A stretch of 64,000 bases of DNA from Helianthus annuus (GCF_002127325.2 NC_035439.2:138385901-138449900), one strand, 5' to 3'; counted from the first letter of the stretch, positions 10,771 to 22,872 are shown. The notes: a model not told the origin generated them from the letters alone. A program made the numbers and translations.

Positions 10771-12897
10771 ATTGCCGCAATCAATCTCGTAGCGTCTTGT
10801 CTTTCTCTCTCTCTTTGAGTCTTCTTCAAGCTTTAACACGTTTTCATCAACGTAGACTCCCTCTTGCTTGAACAGAATCCCCGTGGATCCGTTTTCAGCT
10901 TCAGCTCCCCCTTTCTGTAGACTCTTTTCTTCAGTAAACTCCTTTTCTTCAGGCTCCCCCAATTGTCAAGCTTCCGTGCTTTTGGGATCGACACCTGGCT
11001 TTCCGGATACAAGCTCCTTCAAGATAGTTTCCTGGCACCTTGAATGCATGCTTCCTCTTGCGTTGAGCTCGTCTTCAGACTTTCCCTTAGACTCGGCTGT
11101 CGGGGTCATAGTCTGGTACAACATCTGCAACACTACATTTATAAGTAAAACATTTTGAGCATCTAATTGTCCAGGAATAGTGACCTGCCTCTATTAAACT
11201 TTCTAAATCAAGATTCTGGCTTTAAGATATAATAATATGAATATATCCAGAAATACTTGATTCACTCCCCCTATCAACAATCTCCATAGATTTGGCAGTT
11301 TTAGCAAACAGGATTGAAAACTGACTCTTTTCAACATATTTTAACAATATGAGCATCCAAATCCCTCATAGTTAATCATCCAAGTCCAAATTAATGACCT
11401 TGGAGATATCACAAACAGTTTTGGATTTTTGATTTTAAAATTACAAGTTTCAAATTAATGAACTTGTTTTATTTTCAGAAACACAATTAGCATACTTAGA
11501 TTTTGAAACTTAGCACTCAGACATCGGTTGTCGAAACTAAAACAGAAATCAAAATCTTTTTGTATTTTTCTGAAACATAAAGCAGTAAAGAAATATTTAC
11601 AAACATATTTATTAACAATATTTTTGTTTAAGTTTGCGTCAGAGGATCATATCAGTTTATGACAAATCACTAGCACCGTTGAACTTTAAACACTTAAAGT
11701 TTTAAATGATTCACTTAGATTGTCAATATACTGATCCTCTTAAATTTTCACACAAAGTTCAATTGATTCGAGATACGAGATTAGTGTTTTAAGGACTTAA
11801 ACTTATTCGCGTGTCCCACCTCAGAATATACTCCCGTATCAAAATTCCCTTGATTCAGTCTTACAGGTGAGTATACCAATCTGATGTCTGTTCTCTGGGT
11901 TAGTGCGAGACCTTGAGAGCTCAGGTATGAACCTCCGTTCAGTCAAAGAGATGAAGGCTCGACTTTAGGTGTGTTCCCTTTAGGGAATCTTTTCTTCAAC
12001 TGCAATTGATTCATATCTTTCGATATTTACTCAATTTTTGTGCAGAGGGTAAGCTTTAAAAGCACGTAAAGTATTATACGAGGTCCAGGCCATTGCTTCC
12101 GCAAAATCAGAAGAACAAGTATAATACCCCAGATATCAAACAATACAAAGACCTAGTATCTCAGAATCAGGCAATCTCTCAAACAAGATTTCAGGGGTTA
12201 CCCATATATCCGAGAGATGTTCCCCACGAGATAAGTAAAGTACTGATATTTAGGTTTATATCTCGAAAACAATCGACTAAGTGTGTAAAAACCTACTGAC
12301 ACATCATCAGTGAGACCGTTTATCACATTAAAAAATTCCATTTCTTTAGCGTACTGTGATTGTCTACTGATGTACTATCATTTCCTCTCTTTACACAAAA
12401 ACTCTTTTTCGAATTTTATCATGTTTTTTGCTTTTTCAAATTTTCAAATGTTTTTGGATTTTCTGACAAATTTCTTACTCCCCCTAAAATGCAAAATCAT
12501 TTAAAGAAAATTTGATAACCGATGTAGATAGCTTTGTCTCACCATCCATTTTCTGCTTCTCATGCACTGTTTTACAGAAAATATAATGTACCCCCATGAT
12601 TTACAACACATTGATATTTTACAGTTTGAAAACCGTTTTTCAATCTTGTGAAAGTAATCATGTTTGTTCCGCCGTGAGGGTTTCGGCATATTCAATCAAC
12701 ATATTTTTGGTTTTTAAATTTTTCAATTTTAGGGTTTTTGAAATATTGTTTATTTATGTACAGAAAACAAACAAACTCCCTGTTTCTCAGTTGCAGGGAC
12801 CAGCAGCCTCTTCCTCTCCTTGTGCCAGGCTGCTCCGACACTCCACTTCTTGACTTTTAGATGTCTTCAGGAGCACCTGCACATTCAAACTATTCAA
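10771..12897 (-). other. NA-A non-coding 3' region
   Basis: There is no ORF of note. 11600-12340 is clearly homologous to 21600-22290 in NA-B (for example GAGACCTTGAGAGCTCAGGT and CCATTGCTTCCGCAA), so this part is conserved without coding. 12640-12890 is also found inside the 3.6-kb LTR at 18050-18290. Where an autonomous copia element would carry pol, nothing is left. Confidence 0.65.
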
Positions 12898-14462
12898 TTA
12901 CTTGAACAATTTAGCCCAGGTCTGTTTGACCTTAGGCATTTCAACACAATATGCTTCATTTAACTTCGGAAAATCTTTGTCATTTTGTACAAAGACTTTG
13001 TCAATTTTGATTTCGAGTTTTTCATCATTTACCGAAGCAATTTGTTTCTTAGCAGACCATGTTTGACCTTTTGGAGTCCTTCTTTTGTAAAAATGTGACT
13101 CTTTTTGAACCTTTTGATTTTGAACAACTGTTGGTTTCCAAAACTCGTTTGGTTTTGTTGCATCGACAGTTGTTTTCCAACTTTGTGTTGTTCTTAATCT
13201 GGGTGTGTGAGAATTCCAGGTCTATTTAGAATCAAACCTATTCGGGTTTGATTTCCAAGTTTGATTCGAAACAAACTTGTTTGTATTATACCTCCAAGTT
13301 TGTTTTGAATTAAATCTGGTTGACCTTTGTCTCACATTTTCAGATTTCTGTCTTTCAACATCATCAGATTTCTTTTTCGACTCAACATCAACAGGTTTCA
13401 GATTTGGACACTTACGAGCAAGATGTCCTGTTTGATCACATTTGAAACATGTTCTTTTTTAGACATCTTTGACCTGTAGTTGTTGCTTTTTCTTTTGAGC
13501 ATAGAACTCTTCATTAGACTGTCGTCTGAATTTGAGTTCTTTCTCTTCTTCGGAACTTGTTCCATGAACAAAATTCATTTTTGCCTGATAATTTGGCATT
13601 TCATTTTTCTTAAAATTTTGTTTCTTTTTATAACCCAACCCAGCCTTCATGTTTTTCTTTTTGTAACCAGGTTTGTTATAAAAAGTTTTGTGACCACTTC
13701 CAGCAAACTTTGGAATTTCAGATTTCTCAATCTCAACCATTTTGAACACTTTATCAATCTTTTCTGAAATCACATTCTGAATCGGGAATACAACATCTAA
13801 GAATAATTTGTCCGATCCAATCATGGTATAAACCAATCCTTTTGAATCATCATTCAAATTTTTCTCAGATTTTGAGTTTTTCAGATATTCTTCATGAAAA
13901 TTGCCTTCATTTTCATTCTGTGATTCAGATTTACCTTTTTCAACTGACTCTTCTTTCAACACACTTTCAACGACCTTACCTACCACCTCTGAATCATTTG
14001 AATCATCAGATTTGGAATAGGTTACGTCAATGTTTTCTGGCAATTGATCTACCATGTTGAAAGCTTTTTCGACCTTTTCATCATCATAAAATGCAAACTT
14101 TTTCGGTGGTGGAACTTGATGAAACTCTGAGCCAATACCTTTCTTGTTTTTCCCAAAATCTTTACCATCCGGTTTTAGATTGAAAATTCTTTCAAGCACA
14201 TATGATGATGCATGATAACTATGTAACTTGTTGTTATCCTGTTCTAAATCAGCTATTTGACGCTTTAGTTCTCAATGTAAGAATTGACAACTTGTTGCTT
14301 TATTGAATACTGTCGCTTAAGCGTATCAGTTGTTTCAGAACAATATTTCAATCTGGATTGAACAAGTTTCATTTGACTCTTCACATTTTCATATGACTCT
14401 TTTGTAATGTGATAAGCCAATTTTATTGAATCATATTCTTTTTTCAAGTTCAATTTCAACAA
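12898..14462 (-). pseudogene. NA-A gag (UBN2-like capsid with CCHC knuckle), broken
   Basis: The protein is lysine- and glutamate-rich with a coiled-coil-like N-terminal part (14462-14265) and a long charged middle (14199-13459). A zinc knuckle CX2CX4HX4C (CFKCDQTGHLARKC) follows near 13450-13410. The C-terminal end is ...WAKLF plus one residue, with the stop at 12898-12900. Breaks seen: a frameshift near 14275, an in-frame TAA at 13459 just before the knuckle, and a further in-frame stop about 13220. Gag would package RNA in the particle. The N-terminus is missing. The knuckle plus the layout of NA-B support the call; no enzyme domain follows. Confidence 0.8.
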
Positions 14463-14730
14463 GTTGCCAAAACATTTAAATAACGTGTATGTTCATCATT
14501 ACAAATTGTCAAAAAATGAAATAACATTTTAAACGTTTTTTCAAGTTCAATTTCAACAAGTTGCCAAAACATTTATATAACGTGTATGTTCATCATTACA
14601 AATTGTCAAAACATGCAAATAACATTTTAAAAGTTTTTTCAAGTTCAATTTCAACAAGTTGCCAAAACATTTATAAAACGTATATGTTCATCATTACAAA
14701 TTGTCAAAACATGCAAATAACATTTTATAT
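14440..14730. repeat. Three tandem copies of a ~97-bp unit
   Basis: TTCAAGTTCAATTTCAACAA recurs at about 14445, 14541 and 14637, each followed by GTTGCCAAAACATTTAWAWAACG and CATCATTACAAATTGTCAAA. The first unit overlaps the NA-A gag frame and the last touches the stop codon of the transposase gene, so the array marks the junction of two elements. Confidence 0.85.
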
Positions 14731-15810
14731 TCATAGGCCCCCTAAATCCACGTATGCCCTGGTCCTGTATTCATCAACGATCCTATTATATTGGTCAATA
14801 CGTTCCTTGTAATAGTGATACCAACTTTCTGCTGGCGTATTCCGTGTCGGTTGTCGCCAGTATCCTGATGGGGTTGGCATTGGATATTCCCCTTCTAATC
14901 TTATGTGAATAAAATGGTTCCTGTGTACATGTACAAGCGCGACTGTTTGATGCGGAATACTTTCTTGGGCTGTTCTGAACATGGGAAAAAAATGAAGCAC
15001 AACCAGTGTCACTTAATAAGAGACAAATGACATTCCACCAGTTTGCTATCAGAAGCCCCGTGAAAGGCATTTGTAGCCACTTATGTCCAGGTGTTGCGTC
15101 TATACCAGACCAAACTAATGACTCCAGAACATTTTGATACTCAGGTTCATTTATCGTTTTCCATAATTCATGGAACCAGTTGCACTCAGCATGAAGCTCC
15201 TCCCGTATGAACGACCATTCCCACTCTTTAAGCGATAAGCCGACCGCTATAGATCAAAACCCACAATTACCATCACCCTGCACATTTTGTATGTGACTGA
15301 GGTGTGGATAGAAGCAAGGTGGAATGAACTTTTGGAAGTGCATGAACATATTAACATGTGCGACAGGCAGCAAAGGTAAGTCTGGTTGCTCTTCCTTTGA
15401 TTTTGCGACCTTCTTTTACGTTTTCGAATTCTTAGCACCTTTCGCAATCTCGCCAAAGAACATAGGTGTTTCAGCACAATAACTTTGTGACTCGACAAAT
15501 GAGCTGTGCCTGGTAGGTCCGATCATTGACTCTTGTGTGCTAAACCCAACGGGTGAATCACTATACTCGTCCTGTGTTGTAAAAAAGTTGTGTCTTGAAG
15601 GCTCCGTAAACGAATCATCCTTCTTTTGTTGTTGAGCTTTTAAAGTTGGACGACCCCGTGTGTTTTTTTGCACAACTGGTTGTTTGAGCTTCGTCTTATT
15701 GAGTTGTACCAACTCCCTCATCTTTCGAAGCAGGTTTTTCTTGACTTCTCTCGGCTGGGCACTTAAATGTTGTTTGAGAAGCGCAAGTTCGCCGTCTAAG
15801 TCGAAACAGT
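14731..15810 (-). pseudogene. Transposase C-terminus with OTU-like protease domain
   Basis: After a linker containing NTRGRPTLKAQQQKK comes an OTU domain. The nucleophile motif is GDGNCGF near 15265, and the partner histidine motif HRNHFIHI is near 14920-14900. OTU domains are cysteine proteases, usually deubiquitinases; their role in Mutator transposases is not established. Breaks: TAA at 15416, TGA directly after the GDGNCGF motif (a CGA arginine codon turned TGA is the likely cause), and a frameshift near 15010. The reading frame otherwise runs cleanly to a stop at 14731-14733. Coding sequence picks up directly from the 19431 side once the LTR insertion is removed. Confidence 0.82.
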
Positions 15811-18800
15811 TGTCACACCCCGTTTTCCACGTGTATCACCGGTGGGCCCGGTGGGGGATTACCGTGACGTAGTTGGCAACAATATAGTCAAACCACACAA
15901 TTATATGAATGCACAGCGGAAGCATAAAGATAAATATAATTCAACCATTGATTGTAATATCGAATGTATCACAAATAGTCGAATGGTATCCACAGGGGGA
16001 TCAAAATAATAGAAAGTATTGTTCAACAGACAAGGCATCAAAGCTTGCGAGACTTCTTAAGATGCTAAGGAGCTATAGCCAGCCGATTACGTTTAGTACC
16101 TGCAGTTAATCTTTTTGGGAAAATACGTCAGTTTACACTGGTAAATACATTCAACTGACACTTTTGTAAAATGTTTATTAAAATTGATTTGAATGCACAA
16201 GGCACAAACTCTTTTATAACTTGGGAGAATTATTTAATATTATAATCTTGTGAACGAATTACATGTTCCTTTTGCGTTCGGTAGCCCGGATCTAGTCCGG
16301 GTTAAAGATCAATAGACACACCACATAGCATATAACACCGTGGCGGGTAACCAACGGCTATGCTTTTATAATTATGGACATAATGCCGGGTGTACGCCTA
16401 CATCCGAATGTCAAGGTCGTGGCCATTTCGTAAAATGCTGCCAAGGATATCCGGGACATGGTCATTAACCCCCCAAAGGCTTTTAAGTAACAAGACTGTT
16501 TAAACGAGCCGATCAAATTATTCAATTAACCACCAAACGATGGAAGATTTGATGCTCGATCAAGCGGTATTTTATATATACCGTAACCCAAGCCCGTATA
16601 ACGGAAAATAAGTTAAAAGTATTTACCTTTGCAAGTATAGTCCTTTATTGATTAAATCACAAATATCTTTTACTGGTCTCCTAATCTGGAACGAAGGTTT
16701 TAAAATAACCTATTAGAATCCTAACGGGTCTTTATATTAGCCGAAGCCTAGACCGGTCAGTTTCAAAGGATAGATACGGTTTAATCGCGTGAAAGGCGAA
16801 AACCGGGAATGGAATATGATTCTGACCCAACAAGTTTGAAGGCTTGTTTTATATGGATTTAATATTCACACTCTGGATTTTGGGGTCAAAACAATATGGT
16901 TTGACCCGTATCGGCTAATTTATGTAAACTAGTTACAAACGCCGAACCGTGCGCGCAATAGGCGCAACGGGTAACCGTAAGAGTCCTACACTTGTTTCCC
17001 AAGTCAATATGCCTTAAAGAGGTTGTGGTATCAGTAGGATACCTTCCGTGATGCCCGTAACGAGTTTAAGTTTATTATACGCCCCGTAGGGGTTTTCCGG
17101 TCATTTTAAGGACTTTTAAAAAGGGTTTTAGAGTTCTACAGGAAATCTGAGTTTCCTGTTCAGTTTATAAAGTCCAAAATACTTTATTTATTATTTAAAA
17201 TCAGTAGCAACTGGAATCGGGTCAAAAGACCTTGTAGAACTCAAGTTTTGGCCGAAAAGGGCATATTCGGTATTTACCGAACCGTAGCCATAACCGCAGG
17301 TTATGAGCAGGTTAAAATTAATTAAAAATCTTTAAAAATCCCAAAATATTATTTTACAACAGTGAGTAAAAGGTTTGGTGTCGAAATCTTGGTTTAGGTA
17401 GGCGTTATGCTAATCGCGCCGTTTATTACAAAAGTTTCCTTTAATTGCGCTATTTAGCATAACTCCTATTCTAGACCTCGGATTGGCGTGAAACTTTAGG
17501 GACATGCTTAGAATTTAGTAAGCAAGGTTATGGTCCCTTAACGTGTTCGAAATACTCGTTTTATTTTGAAAAGGGTGTTACGGTCAACTTTTAAGCAATT
17601 AACGGAAATGCGTAAAAGACTCGGACAAACAACGAACCGGTCACAGAGGGTGATACCATCACGTGACCTGGTCCTAAGAGAGTCCTAAGGAATATCTACA
17701 TTGCACTAAAACGGGTCAGAACTGAAGTCAAAGCAAAAGTCAAAGTTTTGCGACTTTCGGCTCCAAACCGGGTCAATATAGCAAATGGCCGAATCAAACG
17801 AGCTTAGACAAGTTAGTATACTTATTATCATGTTTTATGAGTGTTCAAACAGGTTACATATCACCTATATTACAGATTATGCAAGAATCGCAAAAATCGC
17901 TTTCTGTTGACTTTTTAAGTATACGTTTGACTCGACATTTGACCTAGTTAGAGTGGTGATCAGGGGGAACCCTTTTAGGGGTTTATTACCCACATAAATA
18001 CCAACACATAACTACTTTTGATTCGATAATTCACTGGACCATTCATGATTATATTTTTGATTTTTCAAATTTTTGACAAAATAAAAACATATTTTTGGTT
18101 TTTAAATTTTTCAATTTTTAGGGTTTTGAAATATTGTTTATTTATGTACATAAATCAAACAAACTCCCTGTTTAACCATCACAGGGACCAACAACCTCAT
18201 CCTCCTCGCGTGCCAGGCTGCTTCGATTCTCCTTTGGTTGACATTCAGTTTTCTTCAGAAGCACCTGCACATTCAAAGATTCAATCAGTCAATCGTTAGT
18301 TACGATGGATTGACTTTTAAGCTAAACTAAGCAAAAACAAGGCCATAGAAGGTTTGGCATACTTACAGAGACTTAGTGCACGACTTAGGATTATAGAAGA
18401 ACACTTGGGAGCTTCAGGAATGATCAGAAGATGTGTTTTGAGGTGTGGTGAACTTATGCACAATGTAGGCCTATTTATAGTGAAAGAATGGCCTCTAGAT
18501 CATTACAACTCAGGCTACAAGTGAGTATGGATGTTCAGCAGGTGGCCCTTGATGCTAGGAGGCAAGTAGGGGGCGCCCATGCTTCACTTATTGCACTTTT
18601 GATCGTTCACCACTTCAAACAACAAGTCTGTCCAAAGTTTCTGCATCTGGGTGGTTCACGCGGCCCGCATGGGAGATCAGGCAGCCTTGTACGCGGGCCG
18701 CCTGGATCTTTATGACAGATGCGTATAATCAGGAGGCTCGCGGCCCGCATCAACTTACCCAAGACCTTTACGCGGCCCGCGTTAGGTCTAATTTTCTGGA

Positions 18801-19430
18801 TTTTTGAATCTTTTGTAATCATTGACTAAATCTTTGTAATTAATAACGAAATCTTTGGTAATTAATAGCCTGACCTTTCGGGTTTGAAGGGGTAACTTTG
18901 CGATATGGCCCTCGGTTAATTACAATTAAGGGCCTCGTGTTATTTACCCGCATTGTTAAGTCCCCGGTTAGTTTGTTAGTTTTCCGGAAAGTCTTAACTT
19001 TCATTGTTGACGCTTTTAACCCTTCTCATACGAATTTGATCATAACTTTCTCGTTTTAAAACGGAACTTCGCGGAATTTATATAATACATTCTAGTGAGC
19101 GTATTTTACTGTTACAAAGCCTCGGGTACGTCAAAGGGTCACTCAGAGGTATAATTAAACATGTTGACACAGTTAACCCTTGCAGCTTGTAATCTCTCAC
19201 TTTCTTCTGCGTTTCGCTTCCGTACGATCCATGATTTATTCGTTTGAAGGTACGAGCATCGTTTTAGGGTTACTATACAGTATACTTACCCTTGTTTGAC
19301 ATTTATAACCCTCGAATTTACATACTTTCAAGGTTTGTCAACTTTAGTCCTTTATTTAATATTAAATGCCACGTGTAAACTCAAGACACGTGTCAATACA
19401 TTATTGGACACAAAATTTCGAGGTGTTACA
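15811..19430 (-). mobile_element. Gypsy-type solo LTR, 3.6 kb, TSD ACAGT
   Basis: On the minus strand it starts TGTAACACCTCGAAATTTTG and ends CGGGGTGTGACA. The flanks are ACAGT at 15806-15810 and 19431-19435. No gag or pol ORF is found, so the whole insertion is taken as one long LTR left by recombination. A minus-strand TATA box lies at 18479-18472, with a block of CGCGGCCCGCG-type words upstream (18655-18785). 18045-18299 is a segment shared with NA-A. Long LTRs beginning TGTAACACC are typical of some plant Ty3/gypsy lineages; the lineage itself was not established. It sits inside the transposase gene. Confidence 0.78.
18472..18479 (-). promoter_or_regulatory. TATA box in the 3.6-kb LTR
   Basis: Minus strand TATAAATA within CACTATAAATAGGCC. 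It gives the LTR a minus orientation and implies a start near 18445. Confidence 0.5.
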
Positions 19431-20054
19431 ACAGTCCACCTCGCTCGGTTTCAGTATGGAGTCCAAATTTAACTTTCTCCAGAAAGGGTCTATCATCTCC
19501 AACGGGATCATTTGACCTAAGAAACATATCAACAAACAACATAAAACGTGAATAAGATTTTGCGTGATGAAATGCTATGATTATAAAATGTGGTTGGTCG
19601 AATAATGTATTACCATTCGTTGTATACGGTTCCAACCGACACGCGCACAGCAACCCGCAGCTTGTATACAAACGGCACGCGCATGTACCGTTAGATAACT
19701 TTAAGTTTTCTATTTCATTTACTTCGGCGGATATCAAGTCTAGGCAGGCATGTGAAACCTTCTTTCGTAGGAGATTAAATATTGGTTTGTTATGTGGACC
19801 CAATGTTCTGCTCCTGCTTATTTCAATGCTGCCTTTGATTTCTGTCACCTTGTTTCTTATGAGCTTATCTATAAGTGGTACCACTTTATCCAGGGTGTAG
19901 TTAGAGTCGCCTAGGTGCTGCTTCAAAAGGGCATGTTGACCCTCTGCCCTGTTCGTTGTACGTTGACTGAAGTTCAGATGTTGGTCGCTCCAGAACGAAA
20001 CAAACCGGTCTCTATATGGTTGTAACCAGATTGAATCCAAATAGTCCATAATCT
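19431..20054 (-). pseudogene. Transposase exon 3: end of MULE core and SWIM finger
   Basis: The exon follows a 76-base intron (20130-20055) with donor GTAAGT and acceptor TTACAG. It carries the NRAEGQHALLKQHL motif, whose glutamate is the likely third catalytic residue. A SWIM-type cysteine cluster (CACRLYTSCGLLCACRL) lies near 19700-19650. Near the 3' end (about 19470) the frame must shift by one base to continue into the linker at 15810, so one indel is inferred there. Interrupted at 19430 by the solo LTR. Confidence 0.82.
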
Positions 20055-20130
20055 CTGTAATCAAAGTCAAGTGCAGTTAAGACAAGTCAAATAAATACGA
20101 TTATTAAACAAAAATAATATAAAACTTACC

Positions 20131-20732
20131 ATCGGTTTTTTTGCTTGTCAACTTTGATCGTATTCGCTCGTACCAGTAGTTGTAGTCAAGATCGGTCATT
20201 GAGTTAATTAGCTTGCGCCTCTTGTAAAGAAACCTTTCCCAGCTTTCTTCTGTTTTAAAGCTTTGCAAGCAATGTTTGAGGATGTTTTGCTGTATGTGCC
20301 ACCTACACAATGAATGTCTAGCCCTGGGAAACACGGTTGCACATGCGTTCATTAGGGCGCGATTTCTATCCATTACTATTACACGGGGTTCCATAACACT
20401 GTCTAATGAGTGTTTCAACTTCTGTAGAACCCATGTGAAGTTTTCCTGTTTCTCGTTGCTTACGAACCCATGAGCCATGCAAAACGACATCAACGTGGAT
20501 GTAACACCGATAATCTGGACTAGCGGCATTTTGTACCGATTCGTCTTGTAGGTGGAGTCTATAAGCAACACATGCGGAAAGGTGCGCCACAACATGTTCG
20601 ACTCCGGGTGGATGAAGAAAACATCCTCGACCCGGTCGCCATTTTAAGATGTTCTATGGTAAAAAACAAACCCAACCTTCTCCAACCGGTCGAAAAGTAT
20701 CTGCATTGGAGTCTCGCCGACTTGTTCCATTC
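20131..20732 (-). pseudogene. Transposase exon 2, second part: MULE catalytic core
   Basis: It begins MEQVGETPMQILFDRLEKVG after the CATTC duplication and holds the MULE core. LLIDSTYKTNRY gives the first aspartate, VIVMDRNRAL the second, and HSLCRWHIQQNI is the conserved C/W/H motif. One in-frame TAA occurs at 20646-20644, just before VEDVFFIHPES; the frame is otherwise open from 20732 to the splice donor at 20130. This domain would cut at terminal inverted repeats in the nucleus. Confidence 0.85.
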
Positions 20733-21132
20733 TGTTAGGACCGGTTTTGACTCCGAAACGATTGCGAACCGAACGTGTGACGTGCGGAATCCGTACACGA
20801 ACGTGACCGAACACACGAACCGTACTCAATCTGTGATTCTATAGAAATGTATGAAATCGTACAAAGCACCACGAATCACCTTTTGCCTTTCTCTCTCTAC
20901 TTTCTCTCTCTAGCCTCTAAGCTCCAACTCTCTAATGTGGCAAAAGTCCTAAACTTAACATCTAAGCTTCCTATTTATAGGCCAAGGGGCTTTAATGAGA
21001 TTCCTCATTATTACAGAAATGCCACCTTGCCTTTTCCTATATATCTCTAACTATTACAATATAAGCACGTAAATTCTTCTATTTCAGCTACGAATCGGAT
21101 TGACGGAGGCGATAGACATAAATGCACTAACA
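20733..21132 (-). repeat. NA-family LTR with CATTC on both sides
   Basis: The 400-bp LTR runs from TGTTAGGACCGG to GCACTAACA on the plus strand, with a minus TATA box at 20979-20972. CATTC lies at 20728-20732 and 21133-21137, so it has the form of a solo LTR in the transposase gene. Its right neighbour is transposase sequence, not a polypurine tract. It is about 99% identical by eye to 34594-34980 apart from a 13-bp indel. Confidence 0.85.
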
Positions 21133-21417
21133 CATTCGACCCAATTTGGCCCGAGCGTTGTATATGGTGTTTCTTGTTGAGACATTATGGGGGTTCTGTT
21201 CTTTAATGGCAGCAAGAATGTCTCGTGGTTTTATGTTCTGATGCGTCATTTGCTCCACCATCCTCTCTTCCGATGGAGTCAGCCTCATTAGGGACGGATG
21301 ACCCTCTGGATACAGAAATGGTTCGTGGTTATATTTAGCTTCCTCAACCCTTAGATCCCAATAACCTAACTTATTTTTGTATGTCCCGGTCAGTTGGAAC
21401 TTGCAACCGGTTTTCCT
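21133..21417 (-). pseudogene. Second copy of the FAR1-domain segment of the transposase
   Basis: These 285 bases match 34981-35265 with about five differences by eye. They encode the end of the FAR1-type domain (for example RLTPSEERMVEQMTHQNIKP on the minus strand). The match stops sharply after GGTTTTCCT at 21417, where NA-B internal sequence begins. It is a duplicated fragment and not a separate gene. Confidence 0.85.
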
Positions 21418-22872
21418 TCACGGTAAATCATCATGTTTAGCACTTGGAATGTTGAAAATCAGCTCCCCAACATCAGTTGTCGAAAATCTTTTTGGATTTT
21501 CAAATATTTATGCCAAAAAAAACAATATTTTTTCGATTTTCGTTTTTAACGGAAAGCAGAAAAGAAATATTTACAAACAATATTTTTGTGAGTCTGTGTA
21601 AGAGGATCATATCAGTTTTTGAGACATATCATCAACACCGTTGATCTTGATTAATCATTAAATCTTAAACAAATTCACTTCTGATTGTCAGTATTGTTGT
21701 CCACTTAAACTTCTACACAAGTTTCAGTTGATTCGAGATACGAATTAGTGTTTTAAGAACTAACTTACTCATGTGTTCCACCTCAGAATATACTCCTGTA
21801 TCAAAATTCCCTAGATTCAGTCTTACATGTGAGTATACCAATCTGATATCTGTATTCGGGTTAGTGCGAGACCTTGAGAGCTCAGGTACGAACTACCATT
21901 CGATCAAAGAGATGAAGGCTCGACTTTCGGTGTGTTCCCTTTAGAGAATCTTTTCTTCAACTGCTATTGATTCATATCTTTCGATATTTTCTCAATTTTT
22001 TGTAGAGGGAGAGCTTTGAAAGCGCATTAAAGTATTATACAAGGTCTAGGCCATTGCTTCCGCAATATCAGAAGACCAAGTATAATACCCCAGATATCAA
22101 ACAGTATAAAGACCTAGTATCTCAGAATCAGGCAACCTCTCAAACAAGATTTCGGGGGTTACCCATATATTCGAGAGATGTTCCCACGAGATAAGCAAGT
22201 TTTGATATTTAGGTTTATATCTCGAAAACAATTTACTAACTGTGTGAAGCCTACTGGCACATCATTAGTGAGACTTTGTTTAAAATCATTTTGACTTTAC
22301 ATTTCTTTAGCATGTTGTGACAGTCCACTGATGTACTATCATTTCCTCTTTTTCACAACAAGACTCGTTTTGAATTTTTCAATGTTTTTGGGTTTTTTTG
22401 GATTTATCAGCATTTTTTTTTAAATTTTTGAAATTTCTAAAAATTTTATTACTCCCCCTAAAATCAAAAATATGTTTCAATTTTTTATTTTCAAGGAAAA
22501 TTTGAAAACAAACTGTACAAATAAAACGACAAACTGATGAGAATTGCCTCAAATCGCCATCCACTTGGCATAAACAATCAGAACTCCCCCTGACAACAAA
22601 CTATTTTCCTATTATGATTTCAAAACACTTAAGTTTGCTTTAATCAAAATGGTTTTTCCGGAAAATAAGTTTTGTTGAATTTCACAAACCACTTGTAGGT
22701 TAGGGGTTTCATCACATTGTTTTTCAATCACTTGTATGAAAGTTAAATCAAGTTCAATTTAATGACCTTGATTAACCACATGAAATTTGAAATATGACAG
22801 TTTAAAATTTTGAGAAAGATGCCGATTCATGCTCCACGATTACCAACTTGGGAGTTCCGGCAAGTCAGGATT

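Larger units (their letters stand above)
10457..14462 (-). mobile_element. NA-A: gag-only copia-like element, 5' truncated
   Basis: Read on the minus strand it has a broken gag (14462-12898), about 2.1 kb of non-coding sequence, a polypurine tract (10770-10756) and a 3' LTR (10755-10457). No protease, integrase, RT or RNase H is present between gag and the LTR. The 5' LTR and primer-binding site are missing, because the gag runs into a tandem repeat at 14440. NA-B has the same plan, so absence of pol looks like a family trait. Gag-bearing, pol-less LTR elements are known in plants; they would depend on enzymes from a relative. Confidence 0.75.

Noticed and set aside
18488..18822. ORFs around the CGCGGCCCGCG block
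   Set aside because: They lie in an LTR leader, have no domain, and owe their length to GC-rich repeats.
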